64,000 nucleotides of DNA from Flavobacterium oreochromis. Its GTDB lineage: Bacteria > Bacteroidota > Bacteroidia > Flavobacteriales > Flavobacteriaceae. The translations under genes were made by a program, and so were the position numbers. Below the pieces are notes generated by a model that had not been told where the DNA came from, made no database searches, and saw only the letters and a program-made list of their open reading frames with translations. The stretch covers positions 682,001-746,000 of the forward strand of contig NZ_CP067377.1 in assembly GCF_019565455.1 (NCBI RefSeq), given 5' to 3'. Position 1 is the first letter of the stretch, and each line of letters starts with the position of its first letter. Positions 50,655 through 59,905 of this stretch are shown here, piece after piece.

Positions 50655-51695
50655 CTAATAGTTTTCTAATTTTTGATGCACTTTTTCTATCTCTCTATCC
50701 AGATAAACCTGTGCATAATGTACATATCGATGAAAAGAGGCACTATTATGGCTATGTCCACTAATTTTACGAACCAATAATTCAGGCATACCTAAAATAA
50801 GCATCGTAGTAATAGCTGTTCTACGCATCATATGCGAACTCATATTATCACAAAATCGTTCCTTCCCTTTTTAGCGGGTACTTTTTTAGCTTTCCCTTGT
50901 TTTTCCCTTGATATTTCTACGTTAGCAGTCCAACCCGCCATCTCACCAATACGCTTAAGAGAACGATTAAAATTGCTTAACCATTTTTCACCAAATACTG
51001 GCAAATTGGCTTTAGTAGGTGTATATTTTAAATAAATAGCAGAAGCATAAGTTGGCAACTTAATAAAACTATACGTTTTTTTTTTTTTGCGATTTAAGTT
51101 TTAAGTACCACTCATCATTTGTTTTTTCAAAATTTTTACTCGTTAGCGCAAACATATCCGAAAAACGCAAACCCGTAGTACAGCCAAATACAAATATATC
51201 TTTAAGTTTGAGTTGACTAGCTGTCAACTGCTTTTCAAACTCCTTATCGTGAATTAAAAACTTAAGTTGTTCAGGACTTAAAACTAAAATATCTACCTGC
51301 TCTTTTCTGACATAAAACTTCTTATGAAAATCACCTGTATAAATATCTTTTTCCTCCTTTAACCAATTAAAAAAAACACGAATGATTTTTATATTATTCC
51401 CTACATAATTATCATAACATCCTTTTTTATACATAAACTCTGTGAAGTTAGTATAAAACTTTTTCCAATAATTTTTTTCCGATTTCAACTCCCTTGCATT
51501 CATTTTTAAAATACTACAAATCCTCAACTCAAAAGAGTTTTCAGTGCTAAATTGAACAAGGTTTTGTAGTACCCAACGATAGCTCTCCACCGACGAAGCT
51601 TTAATTCGCTCACCGTTTTTCTTTAAACGTTTACCATTTTCAGAATCGCGAATAAATTGTTTAAAAAGAGGAATTAATTCTTGAGTTTTTTTCAT
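50655..51695 (-). CDS. Tyrosine recombinase (phage-integrase family, two frame breaks)
   Basis: About 345 residues after correction. The N-terminal core-binding domain contains SSVESYRWVLQNLVQFSTEN and GNNIKIIRVFFNWLKEE. The catalytic domain has Arg I in FGCTTGLRFSDMFAL, box II SSHMMRRTAITTML, and the final block SGHSHNSASFHRYVHYAQ with the Tyr nucleophile. Shifts are in the nine-T run (51077-51085) and near 50845. It faces away from the Rhs cassette that starts 140 bases to its right, with an AT-rich gap between. Probably mobilises or rearranges the neighbouring cassette. Confidence 0.75.
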
Positions 51696-51837
51696 ATAGT
51701 TAATACAAAAATATTTCTTATATTTGAATAAAATATGTTCTTATTTTAACATCAAATTTTATGCAAAAATACAGCGAAAAAATGTCATTTTTTACCCAAT
51801 ATGGTAATATTTACATTTTTTAAAAATGTGTAAGCTC

Positions 51838-52930
51838 TTTATTTCAAAAGGATTTAAAAAGAAATGATTACTATCCTTTTGGTTCGCTCGTGCCTAACCG
51901 CCACGGATACAGTAAAGACTACCGTTACGGATTCCAAGGACAAGAAAAAGATGACCAAATTAAAGGGGAAGGGAATTCTTTAAATTATACTTTTAGAATG
52001 CACGACCCAAGGGTGGGAAGGTTTTTTGCTGTTGATCCACTTACAGCCAAATATCCTCATAATTCACCTTATGCTTTTAGTGAGAATAGAGTAATGGACG
52101 GCATTGAGTTAGAGGGGCTAGAGTATTTATCTACTACAAATCCTAATATTTCTTCAACAAGTGTTACTAAAAATGATGATGGTACGTCTAATTTAGATTT
52201 AGGAAATGGAATAGTTAAAAATAATGTTTCTACAGTAAACATTGCTGGGGCTGATTATTACGATTTGGATTCACATCTGTTTTATGGTTCAAATGGATGG
52301 AGCGAAACAGGTAATAGGTCAGAACAGCAAACAGATGAAACCAAATGGGGAATAAGTCTTATTAATTTCTATAAAAACTTACCTATTCAATCTCCTGATA
52401 AAGAAATGCCTTACTCAGCAAGTACAAATGAAGAAACGAGAGCTTTAGTAAAAAACACATACAATACATCCGATGAAATACTAAATCCAGGAGGAGTTTG
52501 CTATGCCTCTACTGCATATAGAATCAATAGTGCTTATAAAAAATTAAAAGGAAAAGACGCTATAAATCTTAAGATGGGTACACCTGATTTTAGTGTTATG
52601 TCTACAAATTCTGGTAAAAATCTTGGTTTTGGTGTTGCCGCTCCACTCATAAATAAAGGTTTAGCTACTAAAGTTACAAGTGAAGATATTTGGAATGGTA
52701 CTTTACAAATTGGAGCTCCTCTGCAATTATGGTTTAGACCAGACGCTTTTGAAAACAGCTTTAGAGGTGCAGGTCATAGTATTATATTTACAGGCTACGA
52801 TTATGATTCTTTAGGTAATATTCAAGGTCTATTTTATTTAGATGGGCACGGTTTTGATGGAACAAATGGAGGTTCTAATTATATTCCTGCAGGATCAAAT
52901 GTAGTTGGGGGTAATTTAATAGATAAATAA
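51838..52930 (+). CDS. Orphan Rhs tip 1: Rhs core end + papain-like candidate toxin
   Basis: No full rhs gene precedes it. The frame opens with [53 protein letters not shown] and [20 protein letters not shown], the end of the Rhs core. The variable C-terminus has [14 protein letters not shown] with Cys at 52499-52501, and [15 protein letters not shown] with His at 52775-52777, followed by LFYLDGHG. The Cys-then-His order suggests a papain-like or C39-like cysteine hydrolase toxin; the activity is inferred. Upstream in the same frame a TAA occurs at about 51822, so this is a displaced tip rather than an expressed protein. Confidence 0.65.
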
Positions 52931-52932
52931 AA

Positions 52933-53451
52933 ATGAAGTTTTATTTAATAATTTTGACTTTTACTTTTCAGTTTTTAGGAGCTCAAACACTTGATTATGT
53001 TATTTTTAAAAAAACGAAAATAATAGAAAAAACAATTTTAGTAGAAGATTTTAATAATCTTTTTAGAGTTAAAAATGACACTATGATTTTTGTTAAAAAT
53101 GTTAAAGTCATATCAATAAAATTTGAAAGTAAATATGAAAATGAAAAAATTAGATATGCTTGGGAAATGCCAACGACTATAATTACAATAAAATATAACT
53201 ATGAAAATGAAGCTAATATTGATTTTGAGAATATTGTAAATATAACAAAGCATCCCAGAGGGGCTATTCTTTATTTTGTAAAATCAGGCTTTTTTGCAAC
53301 ATTGAATAAGTCTAATAAAGAAATTACATTAATAAAATTAAATGAACCAAAAGGGATAATAGATAAAATTGAGAAATTTTACAAAAAAAACATTCAAAAA
53401 TTTGATTCAATAATGAAATTTTATGGAGGTCAGAACTTAATCAAGATATAA
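52933..53451 (+). CDS. Candidate immunity protein for Rhs tip 1
   Basis: A 172-residue protein with a signal peptide (MKFYLIILTFTFQFLGAQ) and a beta-rich mature part (IFKKTKIIEKTILVEDFNNL; AILYFVKSGFFATLNKSNKE). It starts 2 bases after the Rhs tip stop. Position and export suggest periplasmic immunity to a cysteine-hydrolase toxin. No family recognised. The 78 bases after it contain a short CCCG/CGGG hairpin. Confidence 0.55.
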   Translation: MKFYLIILTFTFQFLGAQTLDYVIFKKTKIIEKTILVEDFNNLFRVKNDTMIFVKNVKVISIKFESKYENEKIRYAWEMPTTIITIKYNYENEANIDFENIVNITKHPRGAILYFVKSGFFATLNKSNKEITLIKLNEPKGIIDKIEKFYKKNIQKFDSIMKFYGGQNLIKI

Positions 53452-53529
53452 AAAAATATCGTAATAACCCGTAGTCGCGGGAATGTCATAAAGTGAGTCT
53501 TAGCGTAAACGTTAGTGCGATTTTGCAAA

Positions 53530-54739
53530 CATAAGTGTTCGAAACCTTAAATTTTATAATTTTACAAGAAACTATGCAAGTTTCGGAAGTGTTAAATTAT
53601 ATTCCAAAAGAGGAATTAGAAAGATTATCATTAAAGTACAAGGTTGATTACCAAGTTAAAAAGCTCAATGGGCAAACGATGTTTCAACTTTTACTTTTTT
53701 CAATGCTAAATGTAAAAAATAATAGCCTGAGGGTTATGGAGGAATTTTATCATTCATTAGCATTTAAAAGTATTGCAAACAATAGTTTTGACGGAGTAAA
53801 ATACAATTCGATAAGAGACCGATTAGTTACTATAAATCCGTGTTATTTCGAAGCAATTTTCAAAAGTTGCTTGAAACAATTTCAAAATAAATATCTTAAT
53901 AAAAAGCACAACATCATTGCTTTCGACTCTACTTTAGTCAGTATTTCTTCTAAATTATTTGAAGAAGGAATGCAGATTAACAAACAAGGAGATAAAAGAT
54001 TTGTGAAATTTAGTATGGCTTTTTCGAATGTTCCTATACACTCAAAGATATTTACAGAACAAGCTTTCGTTTCTGAAGATTTTGCTTTAAAAGATTTGAT
54101 AAATGAATGTCCCCTAAGTCCAGAAAATATATTGGTCTTTGACCGCGGACTTCAGGCAAGAAGTGCATTTGAAAGTTTTAATAACCAGAATTTTATTTTT
54201 GTTACTCGTCTTAATAATTATACTCGATTTGATATAGTTGAGGAATTTAAAATAGTTCAAAACGAAACAGAAAGATTATATATTGAAAGAGATTTGAAGA
54301 TCATATTGTTTGATAAACGAAATAAAAAAACAACTTCATTTTTAAGGTTAATCATTGCAAGAGAAAAGGAAAGTAATGAAATATTCTATTTTTTAAGTAA
54401 TAGTAATGACCTGACTTCTAAAGAGATTGTCGATATTTACAAAAAGCGATGGGAGATTGAAGTGTTTTTTAAATTTATCAAACAGAATTTGAATTTTAGT
54501 CATTTAATGTCTAGAAATACAAACGGGATTAGAGTTGTAATGTATATGACATTAATTACAGCAATACTTTTGACTGTTTATAAAAAACTAAACAATCTAA
54601 AAGGGTACAAAATACCAAAACTAAAATTTGCTAACGAGTTAGAAGTATTAATCATCAAAGATATTGTGGAAAAATGCGGTGGAAACCCAAATCAAGTTGA
54701 GGATATTTTCAAACCAAAATAGGGTTTCGAACACTTATG
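53530..54739 (+). mobile_element. IS4-family insertion sequence, complete
   Basis: About 1210 bases bounded by perfect 17-base terminal inverted repeats: CATAAGTGTTCGAAACC at 53530-53546 and its complement at 54723-54739. It contains one transposase gene. The flanks do not show a clean target duplication (GATTTTGCAAA on the left, AATTGCATTCT on the right). The equivalent unoccupied locus at 63060-63105 shows that the element interrupts a palindrome there. Confidence 0.88.
53535..54722 (+). CDS. IS4-family DDE transposase
   Basis: 395 residues if the first in-frame GTG is used; the ATG at 53574 (MQVSEVLNYIPKEELERL) is a more natural start and leaves about 383 residues. The DDE triad is visible: D131 in IIAFDSTLV, D203 in VFDRGLQAR and E309 in YKKRWEIEVFFKFIKQ, which is the IS4 Y(2)R(3)E(6)K signature exactly. 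The frame is intact, so the element may be active. Its 3' end overlaps the start of the right inverted repeat. Confidence 0.9.
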   Translation: MFETLNFIILQETMQVSEVLNYIPKEELERLSLKYKVDYQVKKLNGQTMFQLLLFSMLNVKNNSLRVMEEFYHSLAFKSIANNSFDGVKYNSIRDRLVTINPCYFEAIFKSCLKQFQNKYLNKKHNIIAFDSTLVSISSKLFEEGMQINKQGDKRFVKFSMAFSNVPIHSKIFTEQAFVSEDFALKDLINECPLSPENILVFDRGLQARSAFESFNNQNFIFVTRLNNYTRFDIVEEFKIVQNETERLYIERDLKIILFDKRNKKTTSFLRLIIAREKESNEIFYFLSNSNDLTSKEIVDIYKKRWEIEVFFKFIKQNLNFSHLMSRNTNGIRVVMYMTLITAILLTVYKKLNNLKGYKIPKLKFANELEVLIIKDIVEKCGGNPNQVEDIFKPK

Positions 54740-54803
54740 AATTGCATTCTGTGCCCACAACAGTAGGACACACAGTATGTTAAATAAAATAAAAGGATAT
54801 AAG

Positions 54804-54829
54804 AACACGCTTACGGGCGTGTTTTTTTG
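54804..54829 (+). terminator. Terminator upstream of the XRE gene
   Basis: ACACGC pairs with GCGTGT across TTACGG and is followed by seven T residues. Repeated identically near 63145-63170. It would stop transcripts entering from the Rhs/IS side before the convergent XRE gene. Confidence 0.8.
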
Positions 54830-54836
54830 TGGGTTG

Positions 54837-55175
54837 TTATGAGGAGTAAGCTTTTTTAGTTTTATGGTCACGAATTAAAGCATCTACCACAGAGTATATT
54901 TTTTCTTTTTCAGCTTGAGGTAATTTTTGAATTTCTTTGATTCTTTTTACTGCTTCATTATCTAAAACTTCTTCTTTATCTTCTTCTCCTGCTAAATAAT
55001 CCAAAGAAACACCTAAAACATCAGCTATACGTTTTGCATACTCAACTGATGGTATAGCATCACCACGTTCGTATTTAGAAATTGCATCTCTAGAAATACC
55101 AGTTGCATCAGCAAGTGCAATCTGTGAAAGGTTTTTAGCTTTTTTTAATTGTGTTATTTTTTCGCCAAACTTCAT
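54837..55175 (-). CDS. XRE-family transcriptional regulator, copy 1
   Basis: A 112-residue DNA-binding protein. The Cro/CI-type helix-turn-helix is at residues 8-62 (ITQLKKAKNLSQIALADATG, then ISRDAISKYERGDAIPS). An acidic linker and a C-terminal helix (LPQAEKEKIYSVVDALIRD) follow. It is transcribed away from the plus-strand ATPase/recombinase module, across a 150-base gap it probably controls. The protein is identical to the one encoded at 63178. Typical of repressors of small mobile elements. Confidence 0.82.
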   Translation of the reverse strand: MKFGEKITQLKKAKNLSQIALADATGISRDAISKYERGDAIPSVEYAKRIADVLGVSLDYLAGEEDKEEVLDNEAVKRIKEIQKLPQAEKEKIYSVVDALIRDHKTKKAYSS

Positions 55176-55326
55176 AATATGTAATAAAATAAGGGGTTAA
55201 TCGTATTATGTTCTGCAAAAGTAATCATTTATTGTAATAAAAAAATAAAATAATACTTGACTGATTGTATAATATTACCTAATATTGCTGAAAATATTAC
55301 GCAGATAATAAATAATTATACAAAAT

Positions 55327-56911
55327 ATGTCAAATCTCAACACATCTAATCCCAACCACTACATTTTTGAAACCAAACACTTAAAAATATCCATATTAGG
55401 CGGTATCAGGTTTAACAATTTAGAAGCCTTGCGAGTAACACTCGGAATCCAAAAACTAAAGTCAGAACAAGTTTTAAGACAAAACATCGATTTATACAAT
55501 GATACAAGCATTGAGAAACTCACTAGAAAAGTAGCCGAACGATTAGAAATAGGCACAACAATCGTAAGAAGAGATTTAGAAGCATTAACCAATGAACTGG
55601 AAACTTACCGATTACAAGAAGTTGAACAACAAGGCAAACAATACCAAAAGCAAGTAAAAGTATTAACTGAAAAAGAAATCAAAGAAGCAAAGGAATTTTT
55701 AGCACAAGAAAATTTATTAGCAAAAACCAATGAGCTTATAGGAATATCGGGGGGTAATTGGTGAGGAACTAAATCGTTTAATGATGTACTTAATTTTTAC
55801 CAGTAGAAAAACCAATAATCCGTTACAATGTATATCACTGGGGAGTTCGGGAGCAGGAAAAACCCATTTGCAAAGCAAAGTATCAGAGCTGATACCCGAG
55901 GAAGACAAAATAGAAATGACGGTTTTAAGTCCCAATGCGTTTTATTATTTTAATCGTACCGAATTATGTCATAAGCTCATTTTAATAGAAGATTTAGACG
56001 GAGCAGAAAGCGTACTCTATCCACTTCGTGAACTACAATCTAAAAAGAAAATCACAAAAACAGTAGTCCACAAAGACCAAAAAGGCACTACTAAAACAAT
56101 GCACTTAACTGTGGAAGGTCCTGTATGCGTTAGCGGATGCACCACACAGGAAAGCATCTACGAAGATAATAGTAACCGAAGTTTTTTATTATACATTGAT
56201 GAAAGCCACGAGCAGGATAATAAAATTATGACCTATCAGCGGAGAGCCTCCGCAGGCGATATAAACCAAGAAGAAGAACTAAAAGCTAAAATACTACTTC
56301 AAAACTGTCAACGATTATTAAAAACGATAACAGTAAGAAATCCTTACGCAATGTATCTCGCTCTGCCCGTGGCAGTGTTTAAACCACGAAGAACCAACGC
56401 CCATTATTTACAATTTATAGAAGCTATCACTTTTTACAAACAATACCAAAAGTTCCATCATATCGACACAGCAACAGGCGAAGAATATATAGAAACCAGC
56501 ATAGAAGACATACAAGAAGCCAACGAACTGATAAAAGAAGTATTGCTTAGAAAAAGCGACAGTTTGAGCGGAGCGTGTAGAAATCACCTTGAAAATCTAA
56601 AAGAATACCTTAAAAAACAAAATCAAACCCAGTTTACCAATAGTGAAATCAGAAGAAATTTAAGAGTAAAAGAAACCACACTCAGAAGATATAACAATCA
56701 ACTATTATTAGAAAACTACATCAAGAAAGTACAAAACAAAACTACAAAAGCCTATGCCTATGAAATCAGTAATCCCGAAGAATACCAAGACCTTAAGCGA
56801 TTAATAAACAACGCTTTAAATGATTGTCTGCATCGACTCGATGCCGCCACAACGCCTACAACTAACCACCCCAAAGTGGCGAGAACAAAACCAACAAAAT
56901 CAGCAAGTTAA
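55327..56911 (+). CDS. Mobile-element P-loop ATPase, primase/helicase-like (frame break)
   Basis: About 528 residues once a shift near 55755 (G run) is corrected (join NELIGISG then VIGEELNRLMMYLIFTSRK). The N-terminal part has ILGGIRFNNLEALRVTLGIQ and QNIDLYNDTSIEKLTRKVAE. The ATPase part has Walker A LGSSGAGKTHLQSKV, a Walker B-like HKLILIEDLDGAES and LYPLRELQSKKKI, then a C-terminal winged-helix-like region (NSEIRRNLRVKETTLRRYNN). It resembles the C-terminal part of CHC2-primase-type proteins found beside tandem integrases in Bacteroidota elements, without the zinc finger. Role: probably replication or processing of the element; inferred. Confidence 0.55.
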
Positions 56912-56929
56912 ACCTAAAAAATTATCAGG

Positions 56930-57973
56930 ATGCAAAAAACAGTATATACCCCTATAAAAAATGAAAGTTATAAAGCTATAGTACAGGATTTTGAAAACTG
57001 GTTAGACATACTCGGTTATAGCGATAGCACTATAAAAAACTTACCCAGTCACCTACGAGAGTTTTTACATTACTTGGAAAACGAAAATATCAATCAAATT
57101 AGTTTAATTAATGTTCAGATTATAAAAGACTACTACAGCCATCTAAAAACAAGAGAGAGTCAAGTAAGAGAAGGCGGATTATCTAAAGCGTACTTAAACA
57201 AACACATACAAGCACTATTTAAGTTCAACGATTACCTAAAAGAACACAACGCCAAAGCCTTACCCATACATTTAAAAAGAGAAGAATACAGTCAAAGAGA
57301 TAGTTTACAAATACTTACCCAAGAAGAAATCAAACTATTATTTAAAGCAACAGAATACAGTAATGAACAGGAAAGAATACGCAAGCGAGATAAAGTAATT
57401 TTAGTGTTATTGTATAGTTGCGGACTTAGAAGAAACGAAGTTATTAATCTAAAAATTAAGGACATCTTGTTTGACAAAGAACGAATTTTTGTAAAGAAAG
57501 GGAAAAACTATAAAGAACGCTATGTACCCATAAACCAGTACAATTTAAAAATTATAGAAGAATACATTTACGATTATAGACCAGCATTTTACAACTACAA
57601 ACAAACAGAATATCTATTAATTAACTATCGAGGCAAACCATTACAAGGGCAAAGTTTATCCAACAGATTAAACGAAATAGCAACTACTACACAAGATAAA
57701 AGCATTATAAAAAAGCAAATAACGCCACATATACTACGCCACTCAATAGCAACGCATTTACTCGAAAAAGGAGCCAACATCGAAACTATCAGTCAATTTT
57801 TAGGACATAGCAGTTTAGAAAGCACACAAATTTATACTCACTTATTAGAAGATAAATCAAAAGAAAAAGGCAATGAACAACTTCACACATTACTTAGAGA
57901 AAAACAGCTACAGCACCAAGAGTTTTCCAGTATTCCAAAGGGCTATCGCTCGCCTAGATATATGGATGAATAA
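56930..57973 (+). CDS. Tyrosine recombinase, XerC/D-like
   Basis: 347 residues with an intact frame. The core-binding domain (residues 10-110) has WLDILGYSDSTIKNLPSHLR and LNKHIQALFKFNDYLKEHN. The catalytic domain has Arg I in LYSCGLRRNEVINL, Lys in VKKGKNYKERYVPIN, HxLRH in PHILRHSIATHLLEKGA, and GHSSLESTQIYTHL with the Tyr nucleophile. All catalytic residues are present. It lies 18 bases after the ATPase and overlaps the next recombinase by 101 bases, an arrangement seen in paired-recombinase transposons such as the Tn554 type. Confidence 0.88.
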   Translation: MQKTVYTPIKNESYKAIVQDFENWLDILGYSDSTIKNLPSHLREFLHYLENENINQISLINVQIIKDYYSHLKTRESQVREGGLSKAYLNKHIQALFKFNDYLKEHNAKALPIHLKREEYSQRDSLQILTQEEIKLLFKATEYSNEQERIRKRDKVILVLLYSCGLRRNEVINLKIKDILFDKERIFVKKGKNYKERYVPINQYNLKIIEEYIYDYRPAFYNYKQTEYLLINYRGKPLQGQSLSNRLNEIATTTQDKSIIKKQITPHILRHSIATHLLEKGANIETISQFLGHSSLESTQIYTHLLEDKSKEKGNEQLHTLLREKQLQHQEFSSIPKGYRSPRYMDE

Positions 57974-58742
57974 TTTTGGAACTACTAAAGAAAGCATAGA
58001 TTACAAAACATTCTTAAAATACATCGAACAGCTTAAAAAAACAGGAATAAAAACCAACACTTTACAAAGCTACATTGGGAACTTAAAAATATACTTCAAC
58101 TACTTACAAGAAGAAAATTACAGAGTAGATAATCCAATAGAAACAATCAACATCAAAGGAAAAGTAAAAACAGTACTAGGACATTTATTAACAGCAGACG
58201 AGTTAGAGGATTTATATTATAGTTACGAAACTACAGCCAATGATCTAGCCAGAAAACGAAACAAAATTATTATAGGATTATTGGTTTATCAAGGTTTACA
58301 CACCAAGGAATTACAACACTTAAAAGAAGAACACGTAGAACTTTACAAAGGCAAAATACACATTCCACAAACCACAAAAACCAACGCAAGAACATTAGAA
58401 TTAAAACCGTGGCAACTAATGGAATTTATGGAGTATATACAACAAATAAGACCACAGATTGTACCTAAACACGAAGAAAATTTATTTACAAGTAATTATG
58501 GTAACACTAACATCAGCAATGTTTTAAAAAAGTTAAGTGATGAATTAAAGCTAATCAATTACAATTATCAAAATGCAATCCAAATCAGAAATAGTGTGAT
58601 AGTAAACTGGCTTAAAATCCACAACTTAAGAAAAACCCAATATCTTGCAGGACATCGTTACATCAGCTCAACAGAAAGGTATCAGCAAGACAACTTGGAA
58701 GAACTTCACGAAATGATAAACACTTTTCATCCAATCAAATAA
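57873..58742 (+). CDS. Second tyrosine-recombinase-like protein, catalytically degenerate
   Basis: 289 residues sharing the recombinase fold: core-binding helices (KTFLKYIEQLKKTGIKTNTL; SYIGNLKIYFNYLQEENYR) and a catalytic-domain remnant. Where active enzymes have GLR, this one has YQGLHTKELQHL, so Arg I is replaced by His. Box II reads QIRNSVIVNWLKIHNLRKTQ and the last block YLAGHRYISSTERYQQDN keeps GHR and a Tyr. It may be a structural partner of the active enzyme encoded just upstream, since the genes overlap by 101 bases. Frame intact, so it is kept under selection. Confidence 0.7.
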   Translation: MNNFTHYLEKNSYSTKSFPVFQRAIARLDIWMNNFGTTKESIDYKTFLKYIEQLKKTGIKTNTLQSYIGNLKIYFNYLQEENYRVDNPIETINIKGKVKTVLGHLLTADELEDLYYSYETTANDLARKRNKIIIGLLVYQGLHTKELQHLKEEHVELYKGKIHIPQTTKTNARTLELKPWQLMEFMEYIQQIRPQIVPKHEENLFTSNYGNTNISNVLKKLSDELKLINYNYQNAIQIRNSVIVNWLKIHNLRKTQYLAGHRYISSTERYQQDNLEELHEMINTFHPIK

Positions 58743-58862
58743 TCTTCCAAAGAAAAGCAATCAAGCGGTCTCCCTCCGGTCGTTCTCTTTGTTCCGCTCG
58801 GCTGTTCCAGTCGTTCAGTTTGCTTCGTACCTCGCAATGACTGCTCTCCGTTGCACAGTCCA

Positions 58863-58937
58863 CAAGCAAACCAGTATATAAAACCACTCTGATTGCTTCG
58901 TGCCTCGCAAGAGCCGTTTTATATACTGGTTCGCTTG
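58863..58937. repeat. 22-base inverted repeat with 31-base loop
   Basis: Left arm 58863-58884 starts CAAGCAAACCAGTATATAAA; right arm 58916-58937 is its reverse complement with one mismatch (A versus G at the fifth base of the arm). The arm is AT-rich inside a GC-rich region. Confidence 0.85.
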
Positions 58938-59369
58938 TCCTCGTCTTCACACGTTCACTTCCTGCGCTCGTCGGGGCTACTACATCTGCAAGACCGCTCC
59001 CCACGCACCATCCAACGCCAAGCCGTCTTTGCATCTGTCGCCCCTTGTTAATATGGCGGTTGCTCCCTGTACTCTCAGTACGCCCTGCAAGGTGTAGCGA
59101 AGCTACGCCGAAATAGATTTGCTCCACTGCGTTACGCTTCAGGGCTATGCTTTCAGCACACTGCGCCACATTGCTCCTCGTCGTTCCTCCTCGTCCGCAT
59201 CCCGTGTCGCAGGCTTCGGTACATTGCCACAACACCGCCACTTCGCTCCTCGGTAAGTAAAAAGGCTTTTTTATACCACTAATCGCCTAACGCCTTTTTT
59301 ACTTCCCTGCGGTGCTTGGGGGTGTTAATGTAGAACCGCAAAACTGCTCCGCAAGCTCCGCAGGGCTCA

Positions 59370-59443
59370 TTTTTAAAGAAGATTGCCTTTTAATGTGTAT
59401 CGTTCCATAAGAGAATTAACCGAATGGCAATCTTCTTTAAAAA
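59370..59443. repeat. Perfect 18-base inverted repeat with 38-base loop
   Basis: TTTTTAAAGAAGATTGCC at 59370-59387 and its exact complement at 59426-59443. Confidence 0.88.
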
Positions 59444-59574
59444 TCGAGCTACGGTTGACTAAAGAACCTGCCGACTACAGGCAAACACTCGAAGACTGTT
59501 TTGTACTTGCCTTGTTTAACCGATGATAAAAACGATTTATATTTTAGCCGAGGATGTCTCGTAGATGTCCCGAG

Positions 59575-59650
59575 GATAAGCCCACGATAAGCCCACGATA
59601 AGCCCACTTGAGCCCACTTGAGCCCACTTGAGCCCACTTGAGCCCACTTT
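59575..59650. repeat. Iteron-like tandem repeats
   Basis: Three copies of GATAAGCCCAC (59575-59607) run into five tandem copies of the 10-mer AGCCCACTTG (59601-59650, last copy AGCCCACTTT). All share the core AGCCCAC. Regular 10-11-base spacing matches one helical turn, as in iterons bound by replication or transposition proteins. Confidence 0.85.
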
Positions 59651-59905
59651 TTCTTATGGATGTAAAAAGGATATATGCAAGATGTTTTATAGCAGAAAGC
59701 ACTCATAAATACCAATATCACGCATTTATAGGTGATATGAGCCACAAATAACTTTTTTACACTAAAGAATACAACTAACACTAAAAAGACTTATTTTTGA
59801 GCAGTAATGCAGATGAAAAGGAGACGTTCTTAAAAAAATTGAACTGAAGTTCAGGAAAAAGTATACCTAAACTAACGAACACCCAGCAAAAAAACGCAGT
59901 AGTTT

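Larger units (their letters stand above)
54740..55362. repeat. Long direct repeat, copy A (spacer, terminator, XRE gene, leader)
   Basis: Matches 63081-63703 with one difference seen by eye in the spacer (TTAAATAAA versus TTAAGTAAA). It includes the AATTGCATTCTGTGCCCACA segment, the terminator, the whole XRE gene and the leader of the following plus-strand gene. After that the two loci are still homologous but diverged. Confidence 0.88.
58743..59560. other. GC-rich, hairpin-rich non-coding segment
   Basis: No credible gene on either strand. The base composition jumps to far higher GC and the strand bias changes sharply from the AT-rich surroundings, especially 58760-59360. It contains several inverted repeats: a 22-base pair at 58863-58884 and 58916-58937 (one mismatch), a short GTAGCGAAGCTAC hairpin near 59091-59104, and a perfect 18-base pair at 59370-59387 and 59426-59443. 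Position after the recombinase pair and before iteron-like repeats suggests an origin, recombination site or structured RNA of the mobile element. Confidence 0.55.

Noticed and set aside
58735..59241. 168-codon minus-strand open frame in the GC-rich segment
   Set aside because: Arg/Ser/Thr/Gly-rich, no recognisable domain, falls within hairpin-forming sequence, and stop-free frames are expected by chance where GC is high.
59575..59650. Possible CRISPR-like array
   Set aside because: The units are contiguous 10-11-mers without unique spacers and no cas genes are present; iterons fit better.
59449..59781. 110-codon minus-strand open frame with repeated GLKWAQVG
   Set aside because: The repeat is just the iteron DNA translated; nothing supports expression.
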